DNA from: Streptosporangium brasiliense
GTDB taxonomy: Bacteria > Actinomycetota > Actinomycetes > Streptosporangiales > Streptosporangiaceae
Direction: 5' to 3'
Length of the DNA: 64,000 nt
Assembly (NCBI RefSeq): GCF_030811595.1
Contig: NZ_JAUSRB010000002.1
Location: 8,184,001-8,248,000, forward strand
The stretch's first letter is position 1. Every line of letters begins with the position of its first letter. A model generated the notes under the pieces. It searched no databases, was not told the origin of the DNA, and saw nothing but the letters and a program-made list of their open reading frames with translations. The position numbers and the translations under genes were made by a program. Positions 49,001 through 57,498 of this stretch are shown here, in pieces.

Positions 49001-49929
49001 CTGCGGTCGAGGATCTGCTGGGTGCCGTCGTCGAGGAAGCGCGTGCGCAGCAGCGCGTGCCGCCGCAGCAGCGCGCGGACGGCCTCCTCCAGCGCCGGCG
49101 CGTCCACGCCGGCGCCGTCGAACTCGGCGTAGAAGTGGCAGCCGACGCCGCCGAGCACCTGGCGGTCCTGGCGGCCGATCCAGTAGGCGTGCTGCACGGG
49201 GGTGAGTCCGAACGGGGCGCTCTCGTCCACCTCCGGCACCGCCTCCGGCGCCGGCCGCTGCCCGCCCGTGCGGGCCGACAGCAGCGCCCACCAGGCCGCG
49301 AGCGTGGGCTGGTCGAAAAGGTCGGCGAACTTGACCTCCGCGCCCCCGCGCTGCCACTCGCCGGCCAGCTGCATCGTGCGGATGGAGTCGAGGCCGTGGC
49401 GGACCAGGTCGTCGTCGTCGCCCAGCTCCGCGGGGTCCATGCCGAGCACGGCGGCGACGGTCAGGCGGACGGCGTCGGGCGTCAGCGGCCCGGCGCCGGC
49501 CGGGGCGGGCGTCCGGCCGGGGGTGCCCGCCGCCCACTCCCCCGCGGCGGGCCGGGGCGCGGGGGAGAGAGAGTCGGCCCGCAGCACCTCGATCTCGCCG
49601 TGGCGGTAGCGGTTGAGCAGGGCGGCGCGTCCTGGCCCGTCCCCGGTGTCCGGGCCGAGCTGCCCGGGGGCGACAAGCACGACGGTCTCGGCCACCACCT
49701 CGTGCTCCTCGGCCACGGCGGCGCGCATCCGGCCGGCGAGCTCGGCCAGCCGAGCAGGCGGGAGATCCCGCTCCGTCTCGGCCGTCAGCAGCAGGCCGCC
49801 GCCGGAGATCGGCTGCAGCACACGGCACGGGCGCCCGGTGGCCTCCGCCAGCGTGCGTTCCAGATCCTCCGGGCGATGAATGCGATCCTGAACGGTCAGA
49901 TCGTGTCGCCGCGTCGCCATGTCCCACAT
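43003..49929 (-). CDS. NRPS: (FAAL remnant)-ArCP-Cy-A-PCP-Cy-A-PCP, loading plus two cysteine modules
   Basis: A 2308-residue synthetase resembling HMWP2/PchE. Residues 1-120 look like the C-terminal subdomain of a fatty-acyl-AMP ligase (AAVAEEHEVVAETVVLVAPG) with the catalytic SGK replaced. An aryl carrier protein follows with phosphopantetheine Ser182 in GLDSIRTMQL. Cy1 has DLLVADVRS near 373. A1 has SGSTGEPKG near 826. PCP1 is GGDSLLATR near 1210. Cy2 has DNIILDALS near 1408. A2 is near 1870 and PCP2 (GGDSILAAR) near 2255. Both A pockets read DLWNVSLIW, close to the cysteine code. It takes the aryl-AMP and makes aryl-bis-thiazoline. Transcribed from the iron-boxed divergent promoter. Confidence 0.95.
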   Translation of the reverse strand: MWDMATRRHDLTVQDRIHRPEDLERTLAEATGRPCRVLQPISGGGLLLTAETERDLPPARLAELAGRMRAAVAEEHEVVAETVVLVAPGQLGPDTGDGPGRAALLNRYRHGEIEVLRADSLSPAPRPAAGEWAAGTPGRTPAPAGAGPLTPDAVRLTVAAVLGMDPAELGDDDDLVRHGLDSIRTMQLAGEWQRGGAEVKFADLFDQPTLAAWWALLSARTGGQRPAPEAVPEVDESAPFGLTPVQHAYWIGRQDRQVLGGVGCHFYAEFDGAGVDAPALEEAVRALLRRHALLRTRFLDDGTQQILDRSPWPGLTVHDLREQPAEAVAGRLAALRERLSHRRLEVERGEVFDLWLTLLPGGAHRLHAGFDLLVADVRSIQIILEDLAALYSRPDDPLPPLTYGFPTYLAEQEARRRQDRRTDREYWQERLADLPAGPRLPLAVEPERVERVRVVRRDHWMPPEVRQRLAERARGHGLTLPMVLATALAEVVGAWSGRPRFLLNLPLFDRQTLHPDVPRMVADFTNLLLLQVDLSEEMSFADRARTLQSRFQADVAHSAYSGVEVLRDLSRGRRAGQVTAPVVFTSAVGMGDLVGADVQKSLGDLGWMLSQTPQVWLDHQVVEVAGGLQFNWDAVEELFPAGVLDGMAGAFSRLLGWLDGDGWDGPVPDLLPQEQHAVRGRVNDTRGPVPPGLLHSRFFALAAAEPERTALVRDGGALTYGELAGRALRVAASLRSRGVGPGDAVTVSLPKGADQIVAVLGVLAAGGVYVPVGVDQPRARRERIAALSRAVASVDDVAALCGDDRLVGPVEVDPGAPAYVIFTSGSTGEPKGVEVSHRAALNTVVDVGERFGVGAGDRVLALSALDFDLSVWDVFGPLSAGGALVPVAEDERKDAARWAELVAAHGVTVWNTVPALLDMLLVAAETTPGALDGLRLAMVSGDWVGLDLPGRLAAAAPGCRLVALGGATEAAIWSNFSDVPVTVPAHWTSVPYGRPLTNQCFRVVDARGRDCPDWVPGELWIGGAGVALGYRGDPEVTAAKFVERAGVRWYRTGDLGRYWPDGTLEFLGRADHQVKVGGHRIELGEVESALAAHPEVGHAVVTTVGGAARRLAALVTAPGGTVPAGLRDWLAGRLPPYMIPERFAALPELPLSANGKVDREAVRGILDGESAGRAEPAVPPRGATETAVAEIWAELLGLPAVGRDQNFFTLGGDSLLATRLMTRLRAAGIGGAELSRLFETPVLADFAATLDPGGSAPAQRTLTPDPAHRHDPFPPTDVQRAYWVGRTDDFALGGVGCHFYTEYDVTGVDLARLEEAWNLLIRRHEMLRAEFLPDGRQRILPEVPRFPIPVTDVPGADGDRADQALAELREAMSHQLIDATRWPLFDVRAVRYAGDRTRIGISFDNIILDALSSMTVLRELEALYADPGAELPPVDMSFRDYVLGVRPDPASLEKARAYWSDRVAELPPAPQLPLAADPSRIGRPRFVRRQARLSPERWRAVKETARKHALTPSTVLATAFAEVLGAWSARQDLTINLTLFDRREVHPDIGNVLGDFTSLLLVAYRPAAGETWLDSARRLQRQVVADLEHSDASAIWVMRELARRTGSAEVSMPVVFTSTLGVTGDDPWDAGARLFAEPVWGVSQTPQVWLDHQVVESAGGLLFNWDAVEELFPAGVLDGMFGAFAEMLEWLAGGAWDAVAPCAVPAGQLVVRAEANGTAGPVPEGALHSRFFALAGAEPERAALVRDGGGLSYGELAGRALRVAGWLRSRGVGPGDTVAVTVPRGTDQYVAALGVLAAGAAYVPVGVDQPPIRRDRIYRRAGVRLVLTGDPGISPDGVEHAPVTAAVADGTPLVGPVEVDPGAPAYVIFTSGSTGEPKGVEVSHRAALNTVVDVGERFGVGAGDRVLALSALDFDLSVWDVFGPLSAGGALVLVEEEDRREAHRWAELVAAHGVTVWNTVPALLDMLLVAVPEGLPPGLRLAMVSGDWVGLDLPGRLAAAAPGCRLVALGGATEAAIWSNAFEVTEVDPGWRSIPYGFPLRNQCFRVVDARGRDCPDWVPGELWIGGAGVALGYRGDPEVTAAKFVERAGVRWYRTGDLGRYWPDGTLEFLGRADHQVKVGGHRIELGEVESALAAHPGVEHAVVTAAGHPTRRLAALVVAAGTGPEELRDWLAGRLPPYAVPPTITMLDRLPLNANGKVDRGALAELAGRDGQGSDEDAPPSGPVEEALSRIWCGLLGLARAGRHQSFVALGGDSILAARLAEEIRAGFGAELALREIFAGPTVAEQAALIEQRTETETAAFEEGDI
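43517..43806 (-). repeat. 290-bp block identical to 46649-46938 (A2 copy)
   Basis: This segment of the second A domain is base-for-base identical to 46649-46938 in the first A domain. Further near-identical pairs at a similar offset are 43870-43995 with 47005-47130, 44021-44097 with 47162-47238, and 44133-44373 with 47274-47514 (two mismatches in 241 bp). Identity includes silent positions. Confidence 0.9.
46649..46938 (-). repeat. 290-bp block identical to 43517-43806 (A1 copy)
   Basis: Partner of the A2 block, 3132 bp away. Flanking stretches between the identical blocks diverge freely, which points to conversion tracts rather than a uniform recent duplication. Confidence 0.9.
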
Positions 49930-50022
49930 AGCGAATCACCCTGACACGGGCCTCGGAGAACAGGCAATCAACGGAATGACCTGAGCCGGGGAAAGCGGGC
50001 GGGCAGGGTAGCCGATATGTGA

Positions 50023-50041
50023 TTAAGTATGGCTTGCCTAA
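50023..50041. promoter_or_regulatory. IdeR/DmdR-type iron box between the divergent NRPS and aryl-cap operons
   Basis: TTAAGTATGGCTTGCCTAA is a 19-bp imperfect palindrome close to the actinobacterial consensus TTAGGTTAGGCTAACCTAA. It lies 94 bp before the NRPS start and 177 bp before the oxygenase start, so iron-loaded IdeR/DmdR probably represses both directions. Confidence 0.8.
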
Positions 50042-50140
50042 GTCACGGAAGGCGCCGCCGTGTCCTGCGACAATGTGAACGGTATATCCGTTCGGCCCCA
50101 TCCACGGGCCCGTCGGAAATAATTCACCACCTATTTCGAG

Positions 50141-50185
50141 GTGCCCGATCGGGCACTTGACCCCCTCCGCGGACCGTCCTAGCTT
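50141..50185 (+). promoter_or_regulatory. Promoter of the aryl-cap operon with an adjoining 16-bp palindrome
   Basis: A perfect palindrome GTGCCCGATCGGGCAC (50141-50156) abuts a -35-like TTGACC (50157-50162). A TAGCTT -10 follows at 50180-50185 with 17-bp spacing. The palindrome is placed like an activator site and is separate from the iron box. A ribosome site GGAGAGGAGG precedes the gene start at 50218. Confidence 0.55.
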
Positions 50186-50217
50186 CGGCATGGCCGGCTC
50201 TGGAGAGGAGGCGACAG

Positions 50218-50946
50218 ATGTCCAACACGCTCGGGGTTCTCGCGAACCAGGTGGTTTCCGGCCCGGAGGAGGCCCGCGCGCTCGGAGACGATTACGTCAC
50301 CGCGGTCGGCAAGATTCTCAACAGCCATGTCCGCAACGAGGCGGCCGGGGCCGCGATATTCGACGAGCCGTCGATCGCGCTCGCGCCGACGCCCCGGGAG
50401 AAGTGGCTGGCCTGCAGAATGGCGATGGAGGAATACGGGCACCATCTGAAATTCAACAAACTCGCCGCCGAGCTCGGCGTGGAGGACCCGCACGCGCGGT
50501 CCCCCCTTTCCGTATTCGAATACGAGGTGACCACCTGGACCGAATACGTCATGACCAAGGCGATCGTCGACCTCGCCGAGGTCGTCCTGATGGAGGACCT
50601 CGCCCACTGCTCCTACCTCCCCCTCCGCAAGCTCTGCCGGTCGCTGATGCCGGAGGAGCGCTTCCACGTCGGGTTCGGCACCACGACCGCGCGGCAGCTG
50701 GCGGCCGACCCCGCCGGACGCGACGAGGTACGGCGGGCGGCGCACGAGCTGATCACGATGACGCTCCCCTTCTTCGGCCGCAGCGACTCCAGGAACAACG
50801 AGACCTTCCGCCGCTGGGGCATCAAGCGGATGACGAACGACGAGTGCCGCGCGGAGTTCGTCCGCCGGACGCGGGCGCTCCTCGAAGAGGAACTGGAGCT
50901 CGATCACCCGGAAGTGGACGTGCGATGGCACGGCACTTCGAGTTGA
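50218..50946 (+). CDS. PaaA/BoxB-like diiron oxygenase
   Basis: A 242-residue ferritin-like protein of the phenylacetate-CoA-epoxidase family. Two EX(2-3)H-type pairs are present: NEAAG with MEEYGHHLKF, and DLAEVVLMED with MPEERFHVGFG, which give the carboxylate/histidine ligands of a diiron site. PaaA and BoxB epoxidise aryl-CoA thioesters. The next-but-one gene is an aryl-CoA ligase, so the substrate is probably an aryl-CoA made by it. Unlike the Paa system there is no PaaB, PaaC or reductase gene nearby. It opens the plus-strand operon under the shared iron box and overlaps the next ORF by 22 nt. Confidence 0.85.
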   Translation: MSNTLGVLANQVVSGPEEARALGDDYVTAVGKILNSHVRNEAAGAAIFDEPSIALAPTPREKWLACRMAMEEYGHHLKFNKLAAELGVEDPHARSPLSVFEYEVTTWTEYVMTKAIVDLAEVVLMEDLAHCSYLPLRKLCRSLMPEERFHVGFGTTTARQLAADPAGRDEVRRAAHELITMTLPFFGRSDSRNNETFRRWGIKRMTNDECRAEFVRRTRALLEEELELDHPEVDVRWHGTSS

Positions 50947-51495
50947 GCGCGCCGCCCTCCGGCCTGGCCACGGAGCTGGGGCCGGGCGGCGACCGCGTCG
51001 AGCGGCTCCTGCGCGGCGTCTGCGACGCCACCCGGCCGAGCACGGCGCCCGGTTTCACCACCCCCGCGCCGGCGCGGCCCGCCACCCGCTTCACCGTCGT
51101 GCGCGACCGGGCCACCGCCACGGCGGCCATGGACCTGGTCGACCCCGGCTGGCTCGCCGATCTCGACCGCCGGCGCGCGGCGGCCCGGTCGCGGCTGCTC
51201 GACGCGGGCCGCGAGGAGCAGCTCGAACTGGCCGAGCACGTGGCCATGCTGGTGGCGACCCCCCGGCTCGACCCGGCCGACCAGACGGACCCCGGGGCCC
51301 GCGCGGTCTCCGGCGCCCTGCTGTGGCTCATCGGAACGGTCGTGGCCGGCGCTCTCGCCGACGGGGACGGCGAGGAGGACGAGGACGGCACGCTCGCCGA
51401 GCTCACCGACCTGCTGACGGACGGGTGGTGGCCGATCGGCCGTGTGAACGGCCGCTTCCTGATCACCCCCTACACCGCCGACCGAGGTGAGCCAC

Positions 51496-51503
<8 letters not shown>
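50925..51503 (+). CDS. Uncharacterised 192-residue protein coupled to the diiron oxygenase
   Basis: I do not recognise a family. The protein is rich in Ala, Arg, Asp and Thr. A helical middle (DPGWLADLDRRRAAARSRLL), a hydrophobic segment (VSGALLWLIGTVVAGALA) next to an acidic run (DGDGEEDEDG) and a C-terminal WWPIGRVNGRFLITPYT are the clearest features. No cofactor motif is seen. It overlaps the oxygenase gene by 22 nt and the CoA-ligase gene by 8 nt. Such tight coupling suggests a structural partner, replacing the missing PaaC-like subunit, or an assembly factor for the oxygenase. Confidence 0.8.
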
Positions 51504-53076
<1,573 letters not shown>

Positions 53077-53130
53077 CCACATGACGGCGGGCAGCCCGCC
53101 GCCTCCCGCAGACCGACCCGGGGAACCGCC

Positions 53131-55251
53131 GTGCGCACTCTGATCATCGACAACTACGACTCCTACACCTACAACCTCTTCCAGCTCATCGCGGAGACCT
53201 ACGGGGTCGAACCCGTCGTCCTGGCCAACGACGACGACGGCTGGCACCGGATGGACCTGGAGCGGTTCGACGCGCTGATCATCTCCCCCGGTCCCGGGCG
53301 GCCGCAGGTGGAGCGCGACATCGGGGCCTGCCTCGACGTGATCCGCGAGTCGGGGCTGCCGGTGCTGGGGGTGTGCCTGGGCCACCAGGCGCTCGGCTGG
53401 CTGTCGGGCGCCGACGTGGTGCCGGCCCCGGCCCCGATCCACGGCTACGTCGAGGAGATCCGGCACTGCGGCCGCGATCTGTTCCGCGACCTGCCGCAGG
53501 GCTTCCACGCCGTGCGCTACCACTCCCTGTGCGTGGCCACCCCAGCCCCGGACGACCTGGAGATCACCGCGTGGACCGGGGACTCCGTCGTCATGGGGCT
53601 GCGGCACCGGACGATGCCGTGGTGGGGGGTGCAGTTCCACCCCGAGTCGATCTCGACGGAGTACGGCCCGGCGCTGCTGCGCAACTTCCGTGAGCTCGCC
53701 CTGCCGGCGCGGCGCCGGGAGCACGGCGGGACCCGCCGCGCGCACGGCCCCCGGTGGTCGCTGGAGGTGGAGCGCGTCCCCGGCGCCGCCGACGCCGAGC
53801 AGACCTTCACCGAGCTCTTCGGCGCGCAGCCGTACGCGTTCTGGCTGGACAGCAGCCGCACCGGCCAGGGGCTGGCGCGTTTCTCCTTCCTCGGTGACGC
53901 GGGCGGCCCCCACGGGGAGGTGCTGTCCTGCAGTCCGGGAGCGGGCAGCGTCCAGGTCCACGACGCCTCGGGGATCGGCACGGCGATCCACAGCTCGATC
54001 TTCGACGTGCTGGACGAGCGCGTGCGGGCGCGCGCCGTACCCGCCGATCCCGCGCTGCCGTTCGACCTGAACGGCGGCTACGTGGGGCACTTCGGCTACG
54101 AGCTGAAGCGCGACTGCGGCGCGGCCTCGCCGCACGTCTCCCCGCTCCCCGACGCGGTCTGGATGTCGGCCACCCGGTTCGTCGCGATCGACCACGAGGC
54201 AGGGCAGACGTGGGCGGTGGCGCTCACCGACGGCGGGCCCCGCAGCGGGGCCCTGGCCAGGCGCTGGGTGGCCGGGGCGGCCGAGGCGTGCCGGCGGGCG
54301 GCCGGGAGTCCCGCGGCGGAGGAGGGGCCGCCGGCCGGGGAGGGGCCGCCGGCCGGGGAGGAGTTCGATCCGGAGCCGTGGCTCGTGCGGTCCCGCGCGG
54401 ACTACCTCGCCGACGTCGAGGAGTGCCTGCGGCTGCTGCGTGCCGGGGAGAGCTACGAGATCTGCCTGACCAACGCGGCGGAGATCCCGTTCGACGGGTC
54501 CGCGCGCGCGCTCTACCTGCGCCAGCGCCGCCTCAACCCCGCCCCGTACGCGGCCTACCTGCGCCTGGGCGACCACGAGGTGCTGTGCTCGTCACCGGAG
54601 CGCTTCCTCAAGGTCGGCAGGGACGGGGTCGCGGAGTCCAAGCCGATCAAGGGCACCGCCCCGCGCCACCCCGAGCCGCGCAGCGACCAGGCGCTCAGGG
54701 ACGGGCTCGCGTCGTCGGACAAGACCCGCGCGGAGAACCTGATGATCGTCGACCTGCTCCGCAACGATCTCGGCAGGATCTGCGACATCGGCACGGTGGA
54801 CGTGCCGCGCTTCATGGCCGTGGAGTCCTACACCACGGTGCACCAGCTTGTCTCCACCGTGCGCGGCCGGCTGCACGAGGGCATGAGCGCGGTGCCGGCC
54901 GCGCGCGCCTGTTTCCCCGGCGGGTCGATGACCGGCGCGCCGAAGCTGCGCACGATGGAGATCATCGACAGGCTCGAAGGCCGGGCGCGGGGCCTCTACT
55001 CCGGCACGATCGGCTTCTTCGGGCTCAACGGCACCGCGGACCTCAACATCGTCATACGGACCGCGGTCGCCCACTCCGGCAGGCTCACGGTCGGCGCGGG
55101 CGGGGCGATCGTGCTCGACTCCGACCCCGTCGAGGAGTACGAGGAGATGCTGCTGAAGGCCAGGGCGCCGCTGCGGGGCCTGAGCGGCCTGCCCGGCGCG
55201 CCGGTCAGTCGCGCGGTCCCCGCTCCAGGTCGGGGAGCAGCCCGCGGTTGA
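53131..55251 (+). CDS. pabAB: Fused aminodeoxychorismate synthase (PabA-PabB)
   Basis: A 706-residue fusion. The N-terminal glutamine amidotransferase (LIIDNYDSYTYNLFQLI, nucleophile in GVCLGHQALG, catalytic WGVQFHPES) delivers ammonia. The C-terminal chorismate-binding domain has PIKGTAPR, in which the lysine is diagnostic of PabB; anthranilate synthases have PIAGT. Late motifs are FPGGSMTGAPKLRTMEIIDR and GAGGAIVLDSDP. The product is 4-amino-4-deoxychorismate, precursor of 4-aminobenzoate. A GAEEG-type linker with a PPAGE repeat joins the halves. It starts 54 nt after the ligase, and its last 47 nt overlap the convergent regulator gene. No PabC lyase is in the window. Confidence 0.93.
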   Translation: MRTLIIDNYDSYTYNLFQLIAETYGVEPVVLANDDDGWHRMDLERFDALIISPGPGRPQVERDIGACLDVIRESGLPVLGVCLGHQALGWLSGADVVPAPAPIHGYVEEIRHCGRDLFRDLPQGFHAVRYHSLCVATPAPDDLEITAWTGDSVVMGLRHRTMPWWGVQFHPESISTEYGPALLRNFRELALPARRREHGGTRRAHGPRWSLEVERVPGAADAEQTFTELFGAQPYAFWLDSSRTGQGLARFSFLGDAGGPHGEVLSCSPGAGSVQVHDASGIGTAIHSSIFDVLDERVRARAVPADPALPFDLNGGYVGHFGYELKRDCGAASPHVSPLPDAVWMSATRFVAIDHEAGQTWAVALTDGGPRSGALARRWVAGAAEACRRAAGSPAAEEGPPAGEGPPAGEEFDPEPWLVRSRADYLADVEECLRLLRAGESYEICLTNAAEIPFDGSARALYLRQRRLNPAPYAAYLRLGDHEVLCSSPERFLKVGRDGVAESKPIKGTAPRHPEPRSDQALRDGLASSDKTRAENLMIVDLLRNDLGRICDIGTVDVPRFMAVESYTTVHQLVSTVRGRLHEGMSAVPAARACFPGGSMTGAPKLRTMEIIDRLEGRARGLYSGTIGFFGLNGTADLNIVIRTAVAHSGRLTVGAGGAIVLDSDPVEEYEEMLLKARAPLRGLSGLPGAPVSRAVPAPGRGAARG

Positions 55252-55936
55252 GCGCGACGGCGGTCGCGAGCGTCCGGTTGGAGCAGTTGAGCTTGGCCAG
55301 GATGTTGGCGACGTGACGTTTGGCGCCGTGCTCGGAGATGCCGAGGCGGCGGGCGATCTGCTTGTTGCTGAGCCCCTCCGCCATCAGGGAGAGGGTCTCC
55401 CGCTCGCGTGAGGTCAGCGGCGAGGCGGCGCGGTCGGCCCCGGGGTGCCGCTCGGCCTCCCTCTCCCGAGCGGCCTCGGCGCGCCTGACCCGGGCCAGCA
55501 GCTTGCGCGCCAGCGGGCCGGGCATCGGCATGAGGCCGCTGTCGAGGTCGGCCAGGGCGCTGCCCAGGGAGTCGCGCGTCAGGTCGTTCTCGAGCAGGAA
55601 GCCGTCGGCCGGCAGTGCCGCCGCCTCGACCAGGGCCCCGTCGCTGGCCGCGCGGAGCAGCAGCAGGATCCGCACGTCGTGCTCGACCGCGGTCCGCGCC
55701 AGCTTCTCGGCCACGTGCTGCTCGCCCGGGGTGGGCAGCACCAGGATGTCGGGGCGCCGGGAGCGGAGCAGCTCGACGCCGTGGTCGAAGTCGTCGGTCG
55801 CGCAGGTCTCGTCGACCATGGAGAGATCGTCGAGCATCGTGCAGAGCCCGCAGCGGATCACCTCGTTCCCCATGGCCACCAGCACGACCCTGCCGGGGAG
55901 ATCAGCCTGATCCGAGAGGTGGCGCAGTGAAGTCAT
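55205..55936 (-). CDS. NarL/FixJ-type regulator with an atypical receiver domain
   Basis: A 243-residue regulator. The N-terminal half has receiver-like secondary structure (RVVLVAMGNEVIRCGLCTML) but lacks the acidic pair and the conserved lysine, so phosphorylation control is doubtful. The C-terminal LuxR helix-turn-helix is intact (LTSRERETLSLMAEGLSNKQ then SEHGAKRHVANILAKLN). It sits at the centre of the iron-regulated genes and is a candidate pathway activator; the 16-bp palindrome near 50141 is a possible target. The 3' end overlaps pabAB antisense by 47 nt. Confidence 0.88.
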   Translation of the reverse strand: MTSLRHLSDQADLPGRVVLVAMGNEVIRCGLCTMLDDLSMVDETCATDDFDHGVELLRSRRPDILVLPTPGEQHVAEKLARTAVEHDVRILLLLRAASDGALVEAAALPADGFLLENDLTRDSLGSALADLDSGLMPMPGPLARKLLARVRRAEAAREREAERHPGADRAASPLTSRERETLSLMAEGLSNKQIARRLGISEHGAKRHVANILAKLNCSNRTLATAVALNRGLLPDLERGPRD

Positions 55937-56031
55937 CCTCGTCCCGTCGTCGCAGTCGGCCCCCCGACCCGAGGGCGCCTACCCACGGAGGAACCGAGTA
56001 TTCCCCGGTGTCACCGGCATCGTGGAGCGTC

Positions 56032-57498
56032 TCACCGGCGCTCGGCGACCGCGCCCGCCTGGCCGGCCCAGCTGATCCGCCCCTCGTCGATCGCGCAGGC
56101 GGTGTCGCAGTGGCGGGCGACCAGGTCGAGATCGTGGCTGACCAGGACGACCGTCAGGCCGCGCTCCTCGCGCAGGCGCATCAGCAGCTCCATGAGGGCG
56201 TGCGCGGTCCGGGCGTCCAGCGCCGAGGTCACCTCGTCGCAGACGAGCACGGCGGGGTCGGCCGCGAGCGCGCGGGCGAGGGCGACCCGCTGGCGCTGCC
56301 CGCCGGACAGCTCGTGCGGCAGGCGGCCGGCGGTCTCGGCGGGCAGCGCCACGTCGGCGAGGAGCCGCTCGACCCGGGCCGGGACGTCGGCGGGATCGGC
56401 GCGCCGGTGCAGGCGCATCGGGCGAGCGAGGACCGCGCCGACCGTGCGGACGGGGTTGAGCGCCCCGAGCGGGTCCTGCGGCACGAGCTGGACCAGCCTG
56501 CGCTGCTCCCCGGTACGGCGGGCGAGCCGGAGCGGGAGCGGCCGGCCGGCCAGCTCGGCGACGCCTTCGGCGTGCGGGTGCAGGCCGGTGATGGCCCTGG
56601 CGAGGGTGGTCTTCCCCGCGCCGGACGGCCCGATGACCGCGTGCGCGACCCCCTGGCCCAGCTCCAGCTCGACGTCGTGCAGGATGGTCCGGCCGCGCCT
56701 GCCCGCGCGGGCGCGCAGCCGCCGCATGGCCAGCGCCGGCGAGCTCCGCGCCGTCCCCGGAGCCGTCCGCCCCGAGCCGGCGCCAACTCCCGGGACCGGG
56801 GCCGGACCCGGGGCCGGGGCCGGGGTCCGGGGGGCCAGCTCGATCACCCGGTCGGCGACCCGGCCGACCAGGTCCCTGTCGTGGGAGGCCAGGATCACGG
56901 CCATGCCGTGGCGGTCGGCGAGCTCCCGGACGAGCAGGCCGATCTCCCCTCCCAGCGACGGGTCCAAACCCGCGGTCGGCTCGTCGAGGAGCAGCAGGTC
57001 CGGACGGCGGGCGAGGGCGCGGGCCAGGGCCAGGCGGCGCTGCTGACCGCCGGAGAGCTGGTGGGGGCGGCGGGCCAGCAGCTCGTCCCCGGCGGGCAGG
57101 CGCACCTCCGCCAGCAGCCGGCGGAGCTCGTCGAGGCCGGGCCGGACCGCGAGCTCGGCCAGCAGGTGGCGGACGCGCATGCGGGGGTTGAGCCGCGCGG
57201 CCGGGTCCTGGTCCACCAGGGCGATGTGGTGGCGGCGGAGCAGGCGCAGCCGTACCGGATCAAGGCCCAGGACCTCCTGGCCCAGCACGCGCACCCGCCC
57301 TGAGCGGTGGGTCAGGCCCTCCGGCAGCGCCCCCAGCATGCCGCGGAGCGCGGTGGACTTGCCGATCCCTGAGGGCCCGGTCAGGGCCACGACGGCGCCC
57401 CGCTCCCCGGTCACCGGGGGCACGTCCACCACGACGCCGCCCGCCGGGTCCGTCAGGACGAGGCCGTCCATCTCCACCACCGCCGTCCTGGAGCTCAC
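56032..57498 (-). CDS. Fused double ATPase of a Dpp/Nik-type ABC importer
   Basis: A 488-residue protein with two nucleotide-binding domains in one chain, as if DppD and DppF were fused. Domain 1 has GPSGIGKST, signature LSGGQQRRLALARAL and Walker B LLLLDEPTAGLDP. Domain 2 has GPSGAGKTT, LSGGQRQRVALARAL and VLVCDEVTSALDA. A Pro/Ala/Gly linker (APAPGPAPVPG) joins them at about residues 228-250. It powers the two permeases encoded upstream. The GTG start overlaps the permease stop (GTGA). Confidence 0.92.
   Translation of the reverse strand: MSSRTAVVEMDGLVLTDPAGGVVVDVPPVTGERGAVVALTGPSGIGKSTALRGMLGALPEGLTHRSGRVRVLGQEVLGLDPVRLRLLRRHHIALVDQDPAARLNPRMRVRHLLAELAVRPGLDELRRLLAEVRLPAGDELLARRPHQLSGGQQRRLALARALARRPDLLLLDEPTAGLDPSLGGEIGLLVRELADRHGMAVILASHDRDLVGRVADRVIELAPRTPAPAPGPAPVPGVGAGSGRTAPGTARSSPALAMRRLRARAGRRGRTILHDVELELGQGVAHAVIGPSGAGKTTLARAITGLHPHAEGVAELAGRPLPLRLARRTGEQRRLVQLVPQDPLGALNPVRTVGAVLARPMRLHRRADPADVPARVERLLADVALPAETAGRLPHELSGGQRQRVALARALAADPAVLVCDEVTSALDARTAHALMELLMRLREERGLTVVLVSHDLDLVARHCDTACAIDEGRISWAGQAGAVAERR

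Noticed and set aside
45808-49944. A 1378-codon open frame on the plus strand opposite the first NRPS, and similar long frames such as 4552-7785
   Set aside because: They are antisense shadows of high-GC genes. The minus-strand frames carry coherent NRPS and LAL domains, while the plus-strand translations are low-complexity and unrelated to any family.
49930-50217. Zur-type zinc control of the NRPS promoter, suspected from similarity to coelibactin
   Set aside because: The only strong palindromes are an IdeR-like box and a GC-rich 16-mer; I could not find a Zur-like element.
53131-55251. Chorismate enzyme considered as anthranilate synthase or salicylate synthase
   Set aside because: The PIKGT motif with lysine and the PabA-like amidotransferase fit aminodeoxychorismate synthase; anthranilate synthase has PIAGT, and salicylate synthases have no amidotransferase.
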